The notes beneath the pieces were generated by a model, which saw nothing but the letters and a program-made list of their open reading frames with translations, did not search any database and had not been told where the DNA came from. The position numbers and the translations under genes were made by a program. From Methanococcoides sp. AM1 (GTDB lineage: Archaea > Halobacteriota > Methanosarcinia > Methanosarcinales > Methanosarcinaceae), in assembly GCF_900774055.1 (NCBI RefSeq), contig NZ_CAAGSW010000002.1, positions 434,001 through 498,000 on the forward strand: a stretch of DNA of 64,000 bases. Direction: 5' to 3'. The stretch's first letter is position 1, and each line of letters opens with the position of its first letter. This document shows, one piece after another, positions 1 to 8,931 of this stretch.

Positions 1-426
1 TTCCACTTGCTCGAATCAAACATCATTCCAGATGTACTGATCGTGGACGACAGGACGAAAAGAGCACCGGCTTCCTCACAGGTCGTCGATGGTACGAAAC
101 ATCAGGGATTTACTGAAATTTCAGTTGATAATCCTGCTGGTGTTATCTCCGAAGAATTGATCTCTGTGATAGGCGATGCAGTAGTGTCCGATCAGAATGT
201 CCGGATATTCGTAAAAGGCGAAGAGGATCTTGCCGCTTTACCTGCGATGATGATGGCACCTATAGGTTCGGTTATCATGTATGGGCAACCGGATAAAGGT
301 GTAATGCTTGTAAGGGTCACAGAATCCAAAAAAGCAGAAATAAAAGATCTATTTGATAAAATTCTTGAAAAACAAGATCATAAAGAACAGTTCAATAATG
401 TGCGGAGGAAATTAAATGGATATTAA
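1..426 (+). CDS. GTP-dependent dephospho-CoA kinase, C-terminal part
   Basis: The frame is open from the window edge, so the N-terminus lies outside; about 141 codons remain. The visible part contains VLIVDDRTKRAP, VDNPAGVIS and the run ending MMAPIGSVIMYGQPDKG, which I recognise as the archaeal DUF359 family. These enzymes phosphorylate dephospho-CoA with GTP in the last step of CoA synthesis. The 3' end overlaps the start of the S24e gene by 11 bases, so the two are cotranscribed. Linkage to rps24e and rps27ae is common in euryarchaea and supports the call. What is seen is motif and context; the GTP preference is family knowledge. Confidence 0.85.
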   Translation, partial: FHLLESNIIPDVLIVDDRTKRAPASSQVVDGTKHQGFTEISVDNPAGVISEELISVIGDAVVSDQNVRIFVKGEEDLAALPAMMMAPIGSVIMYGQPDKGVMLVRVTESKKAEIKDLFDKILEKQDHKEQFNNVRRKLNGY

Positions 427-754
427 TATCACAGAAGATAAAAACAACGCACTTCTCAACAGAAGGGAAGTGAAGTTCGATGCTACATTTGAGGGTGCAA
501 CACCTTCAAGGATCGATGTAAAGAACAGACTGGCTGCAATGCTTAACGTGCCACTTGAGCTCGTCATTCTCCAGAAGTTCGATAACAGCTACGGTATATC
601 TGCAGCTGAAGGATACGCAAAGATCTACGAAGATGCAGATCGCATGAAGGTTGTAGAGAAGGAATATGTCCTTAAGAGGAACGAACTTCCAGAACCTGAA
701 GTTGTCGAAGACGAAGCATCTGAAGAACCAGCTGAAGAAGCAGACAGTGAGTGA
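416..754 (+). CDS. rps24e: 30S ribosomal protein S24e
   Basis: 112 residues, close to the usual archaeal length. The N-terminal core ([18 protein letters not shown], then a segment ending [11 protein letters not shown] and KIYEDADRM) matches S24e. The C-terminus is an acidic tail rich in Glu and Ala, common in this family. The start ATG follows GGAGGAAATTAA inside the end of the upstream gene, showing translational coupling. It is a structural protein of the small subunit. Confidence 0.95.
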   Translation: MDINITEDKNNALLNRREVKFDATFEGATPSRIDVKNRLAAMLNVPLELVILQKFDNSYGISAAEGYAKIYEDADRMKVVEKEYVLKRNELPEPEVVEDEASEEPAEEADSE

Positions 755-759
755 TCATA

Positions 760-909
760 ATGGCAGTTAAAGACTACTACAAAGTTACCGGCGATTCCAT
801 CGAAAGGCTCAGGCAGTTCTGCCCACGCTGTGGCGATGGTGTATATCTTGCAGACCACAAGGACAGACTTACCTGTGGTAAATGCGGATACACTGAATTC
901 AAGAAATAA
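760..909 (+). CDS. rps27ae: 30S ribosomal protein S27ae
   Basis: A 49-codon gene encoding MAVKDYYKV, then FCPRCGDG and [11 protein letters not shown]. The two CxxC pairs form the zinc ribbon of S27ae. The start lies 5 bases after the S24e stop, in the usual archaeal gene order. The C-terminus ends at FKK as expected for archaeal S27ae without a ubiquitin fusion. A strong hairpin follows the stop codon. Confidence 0.95.
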   Translation: MAVKDYYKVTGDSIERLRQFCPRCGDGVYLADHKDRLTCGKCGYTEFKK

Positions 910-921
910 TTATATTCTAAT

Positions 922-955
922 GCATCGCAACGTATGTTGTGATGCTTCCTTTTTA
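922..955 (+). terminator. hairpin and T-tract after rps27ae
   Basis: A 10-bp stem (922-931 with 936-945, one G-T pair) with a 4-base loop GTAT is followed by TTCCTTTTTAATTT. It lies 12 bases past the stop. A second hairpin, CATCCA/TGGATG (978-998), may serve the converging response-regulator gene. Confidence 0.6.
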
Positions 956-1035
956 ATTTCAATATATATTATCAAAGCATCCATCTTTAATCTGGATGTG
1001 TGTATCAACGCACCATTTTTAATAACTGGTCATCT

Positions 1036-1434
1036 TCAAGTTTCTTCAAGTCCTTTTTCCACTCTATAATTGTGGAGTGCAAGCTCTATGGTGGCATGGA
1101 GGCTGTTTTCTTCGAAAGGCTTGATAATATAGCCATAAGGTTTTGTCCTTTTAGCTCGGGCCAGTATCTTTTCATCGGAATATGCTGTAAGGTAGACTAC
1201 GGGAACATCGAAAAGCTGTCGGATCTGTTCAGCAGCTTCGACACCATCCATATCTCCTTTTAACATTATGTCCATCAAAACAAGATCCGGAAATGTGATC
1301 TCTGCTTTACTGATGGCTTCTTTTCCGGAAGATGCGATGCTGGGGACAAGGTATCCCATATTCTTCAGCATCTTCTTGATACCTAAGGCAACAATTTTTT
1401 CATCTTCTACGACCAGGATCTTAGTTTGAGTCAT
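1036..1434 (-). CDS. response regulator, receiver domain only
   Basis: 132 residues and a single CheY-like domain: acidic pair in ILVVEDEKIV, phospho-acceptor Asp in DLVLMDIMLKGDMDG, Thr in VVYLTAYSD and the conserved Lys in IIKPFEE. No output domain is attached, so it must act through protein contacts. I chose the ATG at 1434 because GAGGGA lies just upstream; a longer frame starts at 1455. The gene follows and nearly touches the large sensor kinase, so it is the likely phosphorylation target. Confidence 0.9.
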   Translation of the reverse strand: MTQTKILVVEDEKIVALGIKKMLKNMGYLVPSIASSGKEAISKAEITFPDLVLMDIMLKGDMDGVEAAEQIRQLFDVPVVYLTAYSDEKILARAKRTKPYGYIIKPFEENSLHATIELALHNYRVEKGLEET

Positions 1435-1444
1435 TAATTCCCTC

Positions 1445-3964
1445 TCATATATCATATTTTTCTTCTGTAAATATTATTGTGAACTTTGTACCAGTCTCTT
1501 TATCAAGCGTGATCGTTCCATCGATCTGCTCGACCAGATTCGTCACAAGCTGAAGTCCAAGGGATTCGGTATCTCTGAAGTCAATATCTTCAGGTATTCC
1601 ACATCCGTTATCGCAGACAGTTAGTGTGAAGTCGTCTCCTGAATGCTTTATGTCTACTGATATAATCCCCTTCTCTCCTTTGTCTTTGAAAGCATACTTC
1701 AGTGAGTTTGAAACAAGTTCATTGATAATGATCCCTAGTGGCACTGCTGTATCCATGTTCAGGAAAATATCTTCCACTTTCAGATCAATTTTTATATCCC
1801 GGTCCCCGACAACGTATGACTGTGACAGGTAATTAATTAAATTCTTTGTATAGTCTGCAAAGTCAATGCTTTCCATATCCTCTGACTGGTATAGTTTTTC
1901 ATGAACAAGTGCCATTGTTCTGACCCTGTCCTGACTATCCCTGAAAGCTTCCTTTACCTTTTTATCCTTGAATTTATCAGATTCCAGGTATAGTAATGTG
2001 GATATTACCTGCAGGTTATTCTTTATGCGATGATGGATCTCTTTCTTGCGAATATCCTCTATCTTTATAAGAGCCTCTTCAGCACGTTTTCTTTCATCAA
2101 TGTTTACAATGATCCCTTGCAGGTAGTTCACATTTCCATCTTCATCACGGCGTATGAATGTCCTCTCATCTGCCCAGAGGACAGTACCGTATTTGGTCAG
2201 GATCCGATATTCGATGTTGAACTTGCTGTATCCCTCATCACATCTTCTTTGCAGTTCGGCTTCGACTCGTGCAAGGTCCTGTGGGTGGACAATATCTCCA
2301 TACTTTACTTTACCTGATTCAAAATCTTCAAGTGAGTAACCAAACTGTGAAATGTTCTTGGATACGAACTCAATAGGCCATCCTTTTTCTGGCTTCCATT
2401 TGAATACGACAACAGGGCTGTTCTCGATGACATGCTCCATCTCTTCCTTCATCTGATTGGAGTGTTCAAGCTCTTCCGCATACTTTATTAATTCCTGCTT
2501 GGCCTTTTTCTGTTCGCTAGTGATCTTATATAGGGCCTGCCTTGTTTCTTCAATACCATCAGTAAGTATCTTGAAGTCGCCTTCCCCTTTGATACTGATC
2601 TGGTGTGTAAAATCTTCTCTCTGGAAAGCCATTAGTACTGAATTGGATTCATCAATAATGTTATTGAGCTTTTCAGCAAACCTGTCGAGGGTATCTCCCA
2701 GATCTTTGAAGTCACCTTTAAGACCGGGGGCGATACGTGTTTCAAGTTCTCCTTTTGCAAGGCCGTTGGCCACACGCATGGTGTCAGCCATTGGTTTGGT
2801 GAAGGCGTCAAGGATCTCGTTCAAACCCAGGGGTATGTCCTTGAAATCGATATCTACTTCGGTATCAGCTCGGGCATATATTTTCCCTCCTACTGCTGCA
2901 TCGGAAACGTCCTTAAAGCTGGCTACGATAGCATTGATGGGTCTTGTGACAAAGCCTGCAATAAGTGCTGCAAGCCCGGTCATGAAAATGATGGATATGG
3001 TGGAGATCACAATGAGGTTGTTACGAAGCTCAACAACACCTGCAAGCATCTCCTCCTTTGGAACTACAAGTATAAATGAAAAATCGCCGGTCTTGATCGG
3101 TTCATAGAACATTACTACCTCTTTTCCTGTGGTAGGATCGATAGTATCTATATATCCTCCCTCTCCTACTTTGATGTCATCTGCCATGGTGGTTATTTCC
3201 GGGACATCAAAATCATAGAGTGTCTTGTAACCGATCCAGTCCTTCTGTTCGGGTTGTGAGACAAGGATGCCTGTATTTCCTGTCATGAATGCATATCCTG
3301 TGTCGAATGCCTTCACTTCACTTACCACTTCATCAAGGTAGGTAAGGGAAACATCCACGCCACCGATGCCGATAAATTTCCCTTCCTTTATTATGGGGGT
3401 TACATAACTTACTATGAAGACTCCTTCGTAGAAGTAAGGATCAATGATCTGGTCTTCCTTCAGTATCTTTGGTAACTGGTAGTAATCGGAAGTATCATAA
3501 TTTAGCAGTGGGTCAAGTTGAAGGTCACCGTTGATCCTGTTCCAATACGGGATGAACCTTCCTGTGGAATCATGCCCCTGTGTATCTACAAAAGTGATGT
3601 CATTGCCATCAAAGGCATTTGGTTCATAACAAACATATGTTCCAAGGAGGTCCGGGTTCTCGACTGCTATTTCTTTCAATATTTCATTGACCTCGTCCCT
3701 GTCAGCAGTTTCGTATGCAGCCATTGAATTTGCGATCGTCTTACCTATTGCATGGTTCTTTCGCATATCAACATCGAACTGGTTAGCGTAACCTCTTGAT
3801 TTTTCGATGGATTGCTCATATGCAAGATCTACTTCCTGATTGGTAACAGTGGATATGATGACAGCAGTTGATGTTACAAGTACCAGCAAGACACCTATTA
3901 CGATAAAAAGGATCAATTTAGACCTGAGTGGTACGTTTTTCCATTCTATTTTTCTCAAAGCCAT
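1445..3964 (-). CDS. membrane sensor histidine kinase (Cache-HAMP-PAS-HisKA_2)
   Basis: 839 residues. A basic N-terminus and a membrane helix (about 14-36) are followed by an extracellular Cache-type sensor domain (about 40-310), a second helix (about 315-340), a HAMP-like linker and helical region, a PAS domain (about 515-640), a HisKA_2 phospho-acceptor region with His in EIHHRIKNNLQ, and a C-terminal ATPase with NELVSNSLKYAF and DNGCGIPED. The Cache domain often binds small molecules outside the cell, so a methylated amine is a possible but untested ligand. It is followed by its receiver gene and preceded by a FilR1 regulator next to the mtb operon. Confidence 0.9.
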   Translation of the reverse strand: MALRKIEWKNVPLRSKLILFIVIGVLLVLVTSTAVIISTVTNQEVDLAYEQSIEKSRGYANQFDVDMRKNHAIGKTIANSMAAYETADRDEVNEILKEIAVENPDLLGTYVCYEPNAFDGNDITFVDTQGHDSTGRFIPYWNRINGDLQLDPLLNYDTSDYYQLPKILKEDQIIDPYFYEGVFIVSYVTPIIKEGKFIGIGGVDVSLTYLDEVVSEVKAFDTGYAFMTGNTGILVSQPEQKDWIGYKTLYDFDVPEITTMADDIKVGEGGYIDTIDPTTGKEVVMFYEPIKTGDFSFILVVPKEEMLAGVVELRNNLIVISTISIIFMTGLAALIAGFVTRPINAIVASFKDVSDAAVGGKIYARADTEVDIDFKDIPLGLNEILDAFTKPMADTMRVANGLAKGELETRIAPGLKGDFKDLGDTLDRFAEKLNNIIDESNSVLMAFQREDFTHQISIKGEGDFKILTDGIEETRQALYKITSEQKKAKQELIKYAEELEHSNQMKEEMEHVIENSPVVVFKWKPEKGWPIEFVSKNISQFGYSLEDFESGKVKYGDIVHPQDLARVEAELQRRCDEGYSKFNIEYRILTKYGTVLWADERTFIRRDEDGNVNYLQGIIVNIDERKRAEEALIKIEDIRKKEIHHRIKNNLQVISTLLYLESDKFKDKKVKEAFRDSQDRVRTMALVHEKLYQSEDMESIDFADYTKNLINYLSQSYVVGDRDIKIDLKVEDIFLNMDTAVPLGIIINELVSNSLKYAFKDKGEKGIISVDIKHSGDDFTLTVCDNGCGIPEDIDFRDTESLGLQLVTNLVEQIDGTITLDKETGTKFTIIFTEEKYDI

Positions 3965-3979
3965 ATTGTTTGTTCCTTA

Positions 3980-4768
3980 TTAGATATCTTTCAACTCACG
4001 GGATCGTTCCTGATAATATGAGAACAATTCTTCACCCCAGATGCGTGCACTATCATCAAAGCTCATGATCTTCCGGTGGTCGTATCTGCCATCTTTGTTG
4101 AAGAGGCATATGTAAGTAAATCGTTCTGTGACAGATATGGTCGTCAGCTTGATACTATCATCACATACATGAAGCTGCGTATTATCAGATGAAATGAGCA
4201 GTTTAAGATGATCGAGGCAATCGTTCTTCATTCGATCGAGGACAGAGTCTGTAAGGATGAGTTCGAATTGAATGCCCTTTTCAATGATCTCTGAAAATAG
4301 TTCCGGGTATAATGGGTGGAAATATGATGCAAACATCTTAACATCTTTTGACCTTGTCAGGTTTTCTGTAAATTCGACAGGAAGGTCGAACATGTGATTC
4401 AGATCAGGTTCTATAAGCATACATTGTCCTAACTCTCCCAGCCTGTACGCAAGGGGTCCGGGTATTGCTGTAAGGTCGCGGGTAGCCCAGTACTCCCTGT
4501 TTTCCTCTATTACTTCAAGTGTCTTCAATAACGGGCTCATATTCCTGACTATTATCCTGCCAACATCAGAAAGTTCATACTCATCGTTTTCGTTCTGTAT
4601 GATCATGTCCTGCTCTTTGAGTATCTTTATCTGGGGCATCATTGCCTTTGACGTGACATTCAGGGACGTCTTTATCTGGTCGATATTCCTTGGTCCCTCA
4701 ACGAGCAGTAAAAGAAGGTTTTTCCTTTTTTCAGAAAGCCATATTGTATCACTTAATGAGGATTTCAT
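3980..4768 (-). CDS. FilR1/DUF1724-type winged-helix regulator (Msr-like)
   Basis: 262 residues: an N-terminal winged helix (about 10-75; KRKNLLLLLVEGPRNIDQI, VTSKAMMPQIKILKEQDMI) and a downstream domain with GELGQCMLIEP, FASYFHPLYPELF and the end DDSARIWGEELFSYYQ. This is the architecture of methanogen regulators such as the Msr proteins of Methanosarcina, which control methyltransferase genes. It is transcribed divergently from mtbC across a 357-bp gap, so control of the mtb operon is a reasonable inference. The start follows GGAG. Confidence 0.85.
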   Translation of the reverse strand: MKSSLSDTIWLSEKRKNLLLLLVEGPRNIDQIKTSLNVTSKAMMPQIKILKEQDMIIQNENDEYELSDVGRIIVRNMSPLLKTLEVIEENREYWATRDLTAIPGPLAYRLGELGQCMLIEPDLNHMFDLPVEFTENLTRSKDVKMFASYFHPLYPELFSEIIEKGIQFELILTDSVLDRMKNDCLDHLKLLISSDNTQLHVCDDSIKLTTISVTERFTYICLFNKDGRYDHRKIMSFDDSARIWGEELFSYYQERSRELKDI

Positions 4769-5125
4769 CGAAACTCCTCTATAAAATCCAGTATTAACAT
4801 TAATGATTCTTTCGGTTGTTCCTCGGGATGAACTGAATTTATAGTAAAATAATTATTTTTTCAAAAAAGAAGCCTGTTGGATTTGATTATTTAATAAATG
4901 TTCAAATCTGCATATAAACCAAAGCCTTTGGAATTTCTCATGCCTTTAGAATATCCAATGACACTGGTCTTTTCTCATGGTCTTTTCCATTTCCAACATC
5001 AGTCGAACTTCCAACGCAAATTATGCTATATATGATTCTGGTTCTTCATTCTATTAGTGGTAAGGAGCAATCCTGCTACCATAATCATGTGGTAGATATT
5101 CCACGACTTTAATGGAGGTTGTAAC
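4769..5125 (+). promoter_or_regulatory. control region and leader of mtbC
   Basis: No gene is seen here. A TATA-like CATATAAA at 4911-4918 would start transcription near 4940 and give a leader of roughly 185 bases. Two near-identical 14-mers, GCCTTTGGAATTTC (4924-4937) and GCCTTTAGAATATC (4942-4955), lie 18 bases apart around that start and are candidate regulator sites. GGAGG at 5114-5118 is the mtbC ribosome binding site. Confidence 0.45.
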
Positions 5126-5767
5126 ACGACAAACGAGGAATTATTCAAAGAGCTATCCGATGCGGTAGTGTCCTGCAAAAAAGATGAAGTATTAGCTGCA
5201 GTAGCAAAGGCAAAGGGCAATGTGCCAGCAGTAGAGATCATTGATAAGGGTCTTGCAGCAGGTATGAACGAAGTTGGTGTTCTCTTCGAAAGAGGAAAAC
5301 TTTTCCTTCCACACGTTATGATGGCAGCAGACGCAATGTCTTCAGGTGTCGCAGAACTGGATGACGAGATGGCAGGCAGTGGAGCTGCTTCAAAGCTCGG
5401 TGTAATTGTCAATGGTACTGTCGAGGGCGACGTACACGATATCGGTAAGGCAATTGTATCAACAATGCTCCAGGCAGCAGGTTTTGAAGTACACGACATT
5501 GGCAGAGATGTACCTCTCCAGAATTTCATTGACAAGATCAAGGAAACCGATGCTGACATGGTCGGTCTCTCCGCACTTATGACAACAACACTCCAGGGAC
5601 AGAAGGAAGTCGTTGAACTTCTCAAGGAGAACGGTCTCAGAGACAAGGTTAAGGTCATGGTCGGTGGTGCTCCAGCAACAGATGCATGGGCAAAGAAGAT
5701 CGGTGCAGACTGCTATGCAGAAAATGCAAGTGAAGCTGTAGTCAAAGCAAAGGAGTTACTTCTTTAA
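5126..5767 (+). CDS. mtbC: dimethylamine corrinoid protein MtbC
   Basis: About 213 residues. The N-terminal helical cap is followed by the B12 domain with the cobalt-ligating [11 protein letters not shown], then [17 protein letters not shown] and MVGGAPAT. The protein carries the methyl group from dimethylamine, via MtbB, to coenzyme M through MtbA. It precedes mtbB by 17 bases. Odd: the expected N-terminus [17 protein letters not shown] is in frame but has no ATG, GTG or TTG before it; an in-frame stop lies at 5093. ACG at 5126 sits 7 bases after GGAGG and aligns with where Met should be. The first canonical start, GTG at 5168, would remove 14 conserved-looking residues and has no ribosome site. 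Confidence 0.93.
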   Translation, partial: TTNEELFKELSDAVVSCKKDEVLAAVAKAKGNVPAVEIIDKGLAAGMNEVGVLFERGKLFLPHVMMAADAMSSGVAELDDEMAGSGAASKLGVIVNGTVEGDVHDIGKAIVSTMLQAAGFEVHDIGRDVPLQNFIDKIKETDADMVGLSALMTTTLQGQKEVVELLKENGLRDKVKVMVGGAPATDAWAKKIGADCYAENASEAVVKAKELLL

Positions 5768-5784
5768 TTTATGGGGTTATTAAA

Positions 5785-7188
5785 ATGGCAACAGAATATT
5801 TCTTAAGAATGGGTGACGGCGCAAAGATCTTCATGAGCAAGGAAGATATCCGTGCTGACATCGAAGCAGGTTCCGCAGATGCAGCAGATCTCGGTGACAT
5901 TGCTGCACTTACTGAAGACCAGATGGATAAGATGCTCGACATTATCACCAACCCTAACAGGATCGTTGGTGTTGAGCCAGGCATGGAAGTTCCTGTAACC
6001 CACGATATCGGTGCAATCAGGATCGACGGTGACCAGGGTAACAGTGGTGTAGGTATTCCTTCAAGCAGACTTGTTGGTTCAATGATGCACGAGCGTGCAT
6101 TTGGTGCAGACACAATGGAACTCGGTCATATTGACTACAGTTACAAGCCTGTCAAACCAGTAATTTCACAGGAATGCCAGACAATGGAATCCTGCCAGCA
6201 GAATATGATCATTCCTATGCTCTATGGCGCAATGCCAAACATGGGTCTTTACTACACTCCTGATGGTCCATTCGAGAACCCTGGCGATCTTATGAAAGCA
6301 TTCAAGATCTCCGAAGCACAGGACTCTATTTTCCATGCTGCAGAGCACGGTATCCGCGACATGACCTGGATCATGCAAAAACTCCAGAATGTTGGTTGTG
6401 ACGGTGTCAACTTCGATACCATCGGTGCAGCCGGTGACGGTGACATGTATGCATCCCTTCATTCTATCGAAGCATTGAGGAAAGAATTCCCGGGAATCTA
6501 CATTGAAGCAGGTATGGCAGGAGAACTTGTTCTCGGTATGCACGGAGAGCTTGAGTACGATGGTACAGTACTTGCAGGTCTGTGGCCACACCAGCAGGCA
6601 CCACTTATAGCAAAGGCAGGAGCAAACATATTCGGTCCTGTATGTAACACCAACACCAGCAGGTCATCCGCATGGAACCTTGGTCGCTCAGTTACCTTCA
6701 TGAAGGCAGCTGTTGAGGCATCAACAATTCCAGTTCACGTAGATATGGGTATGGGTGTCGGTGGTATCCCAATGCTTGAGACTCCACCAATAGATGCAGT
6801 AACCAGGGCAAGCAAGGCAATGGTCGAGATCGCAGGCGTCGATGGTATATAGATCGGTGTCGGTGACCCACTCGGTATGCCAATTGCACATATCATGGCA
6901 TCAGGTATGACCGGTATCAGGGCAGCTGGTGACCTTGTTGCAAGGATGCAGTTCGCTAAGAACATGAGAATCGGCGAAGCAAAGGACTTCGTTGCAAAGA
7001 AAGTTGGAGTTTCAACCGCAGATCTCTCCGACGAGTATGTCATGAGGGAACTCAGGGAAGAGCTCGACATTGGTGTAATCACATCAGTTCCTGGCTGTGC
7101 AAAGGGTATTGCAGCTAAGATGAACATCGAGAAGCTTCTCGGAATCGACATCAACTGCTGTGACAAGTTCAGGGAAACTATCGCTTAA
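5785..7188 (+). CDS. mtbB: dimethylamine methyltransferase MtbB (pyrrolysine protein)
   Basis: Reading from ATG 5785 (after TATGGGGTTATTAAA), the frame runs 355 codons to TAG at 6850 and continues without break to TAA at 7186-7188: 467 residues if TAG is read as pyrrolysine, at residue 356. The flanks VDGI and IGVGDPLG match the known MtbB amber context. The enzyme moves a methyl group from dimethylamine to the corrinoid of MtbC; pyrrolysine is thought to activate the amine. The downstream part ([19 protein letters not shown] and on) has the same composition and no start site of its own. Pyl genes are not in this window. Confidence 0.96.
6850..6852 (+). other. in-frame amber codon read as pyrrolysine
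   Basis: TAG lies in frame between GGT ATA and ATC GGT GTC, with family homology continuing on both sides. It is the only stop in the 468-codon mtbB frame before the final TAA. Decoding by tRNA-Pyl is established for this family. Confidence 0.95.
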
Positions 7189-7216
7189 ACCTTCCGGGTT
7201 TAATCGTACATTATTG

Positions 7217-7257
7217 CCGATATGGGCCTGACAGATATCAGGTCCATCTCGGTTTTT
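7217..7257 (+). terminator. hairpin between mtbB and mtbP
   Basis: CCGATATGGGCCTGA pairs with TCAGGTCCATCTCGG around the loop CAGATA, with two small internal mismatches, followed by TTTTT. It can end mtbCB transcripts or lower the yield of mtbP relative to them. Confidence 0.55.
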
Positions 7258-7304
7258 CTTTATTGCTAGTTTAAGCAAATTTTATAAAAGGAGTGTGATG
7301 GAGT

Positions 7305-8807
7305 ATGTCTGAAGAAAAAGGATCTGGCGTAGACTGGGCGCACGCAGAGCAGTGTGCTAAAGTTGTCTGTGATGCCGGTGAGCTCGAACGATCGATCGAT
7401 TGGAAACAGGGATTGGCTATTGCTATTGGTGTACCTTTATTGATCTTGCCATCTATTGGTTATTTTGCTAGTTATCTATGGTCATTTGCTATTATTGTAT
7501 GGGGTCTCTCTGTTTTCCAGGGATTTATGCAGAACCTCGCTTATGGTGAACTTGCAACAACTTTCCCTAACGCATCCGGTCTGCCTGGATTTGCGCAGAA
7601 CGTTTTCAAGTCACCTAACCATGAAGGAAAGTACGACAAGGGTAAATTGATCGGTGGATTCAGTGCATGGAGTTACTGGTTCGCATGGAACCCTGTACTT
7701 GCTATCTTTGCGATCCTTGTAGGTTTTTATCTCCACAGCCTGTTCCCTTCACTGGCAGCAACTTTCAGCGAGTACCAGCTTGCAATGATCGCAGGTGTTG
7801 TGATCTTCGGTGGATTGATACTTGTTAACTACCGTGGACTTTCAAGTGGTGCGCTTGTAGGTTATATTCTTGCAGCTTTCTCACTTATTCCAATGGCAAT
7901 TATTACACTGGCACCTTATGCAACCGGTGACTTCGCAATGTCTAACATCACCAGCACATGGCTGCCTACTGACTGGGCATGGGATTTCCATCATATCCTG
8001 ATCCTTCTCGGTATCTTTGCAATGGCTCAGTGGAGTGCTTGTGCATGGGAAACTGCAGCTATCTATGGTCCTGAATACAAGAACCCGGGTTCTGATGTGC
8101 CAAAGGCATTGTTCTCCTGTGGTGCTATCTGTCTGGTAGCTTACATCCTTGTACAGATGACCATTACCGGTGTACTTGGTATCGATGGTATTGCAGCTGC
8201 ACCAATTGACCCAATGCTTCCACTTGCACAGGCAGCACTTGGTGATGTCGGTTCAACAGTAGCTATTGTCATGCTCATTGCAGCAATGGTATTGATCATC
8301 CAGACTGCATACCTTGGTTCCTCAAGGGCAATGCACTCAATGGCAACTGAAGGAAACCTTCCTAAAGTATTCGCAAAGACAAATACACACGGTACTCCAA
8401 TCCTTGCAATGGTCGTTATCGGTATCTTTAACCTGATCCTGATCTCAATGGGTACTCCATCAGCTATCCTTGCTGCATCAGCAATTGGATATGTTTGTGC
8501 TAACGGTATCAGTCTTTTCGCATACGTAAAGGCAAAATCAAGGCCTGACCTTGCTGGTCTTGAGAGGCCATTCAAAGCACCATCCGGATGGAAGAACGTA
8601 GCATTGCTGTTCGGTCTTTTCAACCTGCCACTTTGTCTGGTCGGTGTGATCTACCTTAACAGTGTTGAAGGTAGCTGGTTCTCAACCATTGTCGGAATAT
8701 GCGTGCTTGGTCTCTATGTTCCAATGTGGTTCTACTCACAGCACGAGGCTCATGTCGATAAGATCGCTGCTGTAAGTCTGGTATCAGCAATTTCAAAGGA
8801 GAAGTGA
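7305..8807 (+). CDS. mtbP: methylamine permease MtbP (APC family)
   Basis: 500 residues, about 12 membrane helices, with a hydrophilic N-terminus (MSEEKGSGVDWAHAEQ). Amino acid-polyamine-organocation features are visible: GLSVFQGFMQNLAYGELATTFPNASGLPGF early and ACAWETAAIYGPEY in the middle. In methylotrophic Methanosarcinaceae this type of permease follows mtbCB and is thought to import dimethylamine. The start has AGGAGTGTG just upstream. A perfect hairpin terminator follows. Substrate is inferred from linkage. Confidence 0.88.
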   Translation: MSEEKGSGVDWAHAEQCAKVVCDAGELERSIDWKQGLAIAIGVPLLILPSIGYFASYLWSFAIIVWGLSVFQGFMQNLAYGELATTFPNASGLPGFAQNVFKSPNHEGKYDKGKLIGGFSAWSYWFAWNPVLAIFAILVGFYLHSLFPSLAATFSEYQLAMIAGVVIFGGLILVNYRGLSSGALVGYILAAFSLIPMAIITLAPYATGDFAMSNITSTWLPTDWAWDFHHILILLGIFAMAQWSACAWETAAIYGPEYKNPGSDVPKALFSCGAICLVAYILVQMTITGVLGIDGIAAAPIDPMLPLAQAALGDVGSTVAIVMLIAAMVLIIQTAYLGSSRAMHSMATEGNLPKVFAKTNTHGTPILAMVVIGIFNLILISMGTPSAILAASAIGYVCANGISLFAYVKAKSRPDLAGLERPFKAPSGWKNVALLFGLFNLPLCLVGVIYLNSVEGSWFSTIVGICVLGLYVPMWFYSQHEAHVDKIAAVSLVSAISKEK

Positions 8808-8836
8808 TAGAAAACAACTCCTCTATTTGCTGAATA

Positions 8837-8871
8837 GTTCCCGGATATTTCCGGGAACGGTTATCTTTTTT
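8837..8871 (+). terminator. terminator after mtbP
   Basis: A perfect 8-bp stem, GTTCCCGG (8837-8844) with CCGGGAAC (8851-8858), loop ATATTT, then TTATCTTTTTT. It closes the mtb operon. Confidence 0.7.
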
Positions 8872-8931
8872 GGATAAAAATTTAGAATTCTGATATATGA
8901 TTAATTTAATTTTTTGAATGGGGTAGGTGCT

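Noticed and set aside
5026-5658. 210-codon frame on the minus strand over mtbC
   Set aside because: It is antisense to a strongly conserved corrinoid protein and is Ser/Pro-rich in a way typical of antisense frames.
6877-7188. Separate gene for the 103-codon frame after the amber codon
   Set aside because: It is in frame with mtbB, has no ribosome site and continues its homology; it is the C-terminus of the pyrrolysine protein.
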